A stretch of 33,326 bases of DNA from Thermoleophilia bacterium. Its GTDB lineage: Bacteria > Actinomycetota > Thermoleophilia > Gaiellales > JAICJC01. The DNA is taken from NCBI GenBank assembly GCA_025927685.1, contig JAICKX010000025.1, forward strand, positions 1 to 33,326. Direction: 5' to 3'. Below the pieces are notes generated by a model, which saw only the letters and a list, made by a program, of their open reading frames with translations, had not been told where the DNA came from and searched no databases. Position numbers and translations under genes: made by a program. Positions 32,314-33,326 of this stretch are shown in pieces. Every line of letters begins with the position of its first letter. Position 1 is the first letter of the stretch.

Positions 32314-33326
32314 TCAATGGGAGACGGCGGCGGCGCCGCGCTCGGAGACGAGCTGGTTCTCGTAGAAGCGGCCCAGCCGGAAGGGTTCGATCAGGCCGGG
32401 CGTGCGCCCGGTGGCGGCGAGCTCCGCCATCGTCTTGCCGACGATCGGGGAGGCCTTGAAGCCGTACGTCCCCCAGCCGGCGTCGATCAGGAAGCCGTCG
32501 GCCTCCGTGAGGCCCATGATGGGGGCGTAGTCGGGCGAGACGTCGCACAGGCCGGTCCACTGCCGCAGGATCCTCGCATGCCCGAGCATCGGCAGGAGCT
32601 CGACCATGTGCATCGCCAGGTCCTCGATGAAGCGGAAGGTGCCCTTGTTCGAGTAACCGGAGTACGGCTCGATCTCGGAGCCCATCACGAACTCGCCCCG
32701 GTCGGACTGTGAGATGTAGATGTGGAGCGTCCCCGAGACGATGATCTTCGAGAGGAGCGGCTTCACGGGCTCGGTGACGCAGGCCTGGAGGATGTGGGTG
32801 GTGATCGGCACCTCGATCCCGGCCATCCGGCCGACGAGCGTCGACCAGCCGGACGTGCACGAGATCACCGTGCCCGCCGAGATGGAGCCGCGGTTCGTCT
32901 CGATCCCGGTGACGCGCCCGTTCTGGCGCGTGATGCCCTCGACGCGCGTGTACGGGTGGATCTCGACCCCCAGGCGGTCGGCCTCCTTGGCGTAGCCCCA
33001 CACCACCGCGTCGTGGCGGATGATGCCGCCGGGCGGGTGGTACAGGGCGGCCAGGATCGGGAAGGTCGGGTGGTCGGAGACGTCGAGCATCGGCTCGAGC
33101 TCCTTGATCTCGTCCGGGTAGATCACCCGCGAGTCGACGCCCAGCAGGCGGTTCACCTCGGCCCGCTCCATCATGGTGTTGACCGACCGGTCGGAGTGCG
33201 CGAGCGTCAGGTGCCCGTGCTGGGAGAACAGCATGTTGAAGTTCAGGTCCTGCGAGAGCGTCTTGTAGAGCTGGACGCTGGCCTCGTAGAGGCGGGTGCC
33301 CTCGGGCGTCAGGTAGTTCGAGCGGA
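32314..33326 (-). CDS. soxB: Sarcosine oxidase beta-subunit-like flavoprotein (5' end outside window)
   Basis: The C-terminal 336 residues of a DAO-family FAD enzyme are visible. The visible part starts RSNYLTPEGTRLYEASV, and LSQDLNFNMLFSQHGHLTLAHS matches heterotetrameric sarcosine oxidase beta subunits. GGIIRHDAVVWGYA contains the Arg-His pair whose His carries covalent FMN in SoxB. The end GGWGTGGFKA-like DAGWGTYGFKASPIVGK closes the FAD site. It would oxidise sarcosine or a related N-methyl amine, passing the one-carbon unit to THF when alpha, gamma and delta subunits are present. Those genes do not follow it: fhs comes next after 16 bp. The N-terminal FAD-binding GxGxxG is beyond the window. 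Confidence 0.85.
   Translation of the reverse strand, partial: RSNYLTPEGTRLYEASVQLYKTLSQDLNFNMLFSQHGHLTLAHSDRSVNTMMERAEVNRLLGVDSRVIYPDEIKELEPMLDVSDHPTFPILAALYHPPGGIIRHDAVVWGYAKEADRLGVEIHPYTRVEGITRQNGRVTGIETNRGSISAGTVISCTSGWSTLVGRMAGIEVPITTHILQACVTEPVKPLLSKIIVSGTLHIYISQSDRGEFVMGSEIEPYSGYSNKGTFRFIEDLAMHMVELLPMLGHARILRQWTGLCDVSPDYAPIMGLTEADGFLIDAGWGTYGFKASPIVGKTMAELAATGRTPGLIEPFRLGRFYENQLVSERGAAAVSH

Overview
The window reads as a compact, very GC-rich chromosomal segment of an actinobacterium. Signs are the heavy use of GTG and TTG starts, four-base NTGA stop/start overlaps, PurS/PurQ/PurL in place of one large PurL, and SD-less starts preceded closely by TANNNT boxes. The mix of genes looks to me like a deep-branching lineage such as Thermoleophilia (Gaiellales/Solirubrobacterales); that is an impression, not a search result. 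No rRNA, tRNA, CRISPR array, prophage or transposase is visible.

Layout. 1-1190 (+): tail of a ROK sugar kinase and a SIS-domain protein. 1145-2281 (-): cation/proton antiporter. 2385-4585 (-): tdh-kbl, converting threonine to glycine and acetyl-CoA. 4616-6412 (+): ABC-2 exporter pair with a good promoter. 6396-6794 (-): VOC protein. 6833-9425 (-): secreted, membrane-anchored protein, ECF sigma factor and membrane-bound putative anti-sigma factor in one unit. 9483-11147 (+): DUF3052-like protein and GT4-type glycosyltransferase.

11119-25510 is dominated by de novo purine synthesis, all on the minus strand, in three blocks: purL-F-M-N-H, purB-C-S-Q plus a methyltransferase, and purE-purD (transcribed purD then purE). 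Two plus-strand genes, an MFS transporter and a small secreted protein, separate the blocks. Together with the start of the pathway (PurF) these genes cover every step to IMP except PurK, which is not seen next to purE.

25540-29945 (-): UspA-like stress protein, APC amino-acid permease, a cNMP/CBS/DUF294 regulator and a small membrane protein. 29993-33326 (-): fchA, fhs and the C-terminal 336 residues of a sarcosine-oxidase beta-type flavoprotein, a one-carbon module that could feed 10-formyl-THF to PurN and PurH, while Tdh/Kbl provides glycine, a PurD substrate.

The most unusual signals are two copies of a palindromic element with the core GGGGTCAGACCCC. One lies in frame inside purL, and the other supplies the stop codon of a membrane-protein gene. 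Other notable points are a recurring leaderless-promoter arrangement, a 52-bp double-stem hairpin with an SD-like loop between purL and the MFS gene, a CTG start for purN, and a PurE lacking a usually conserved class I histidine.
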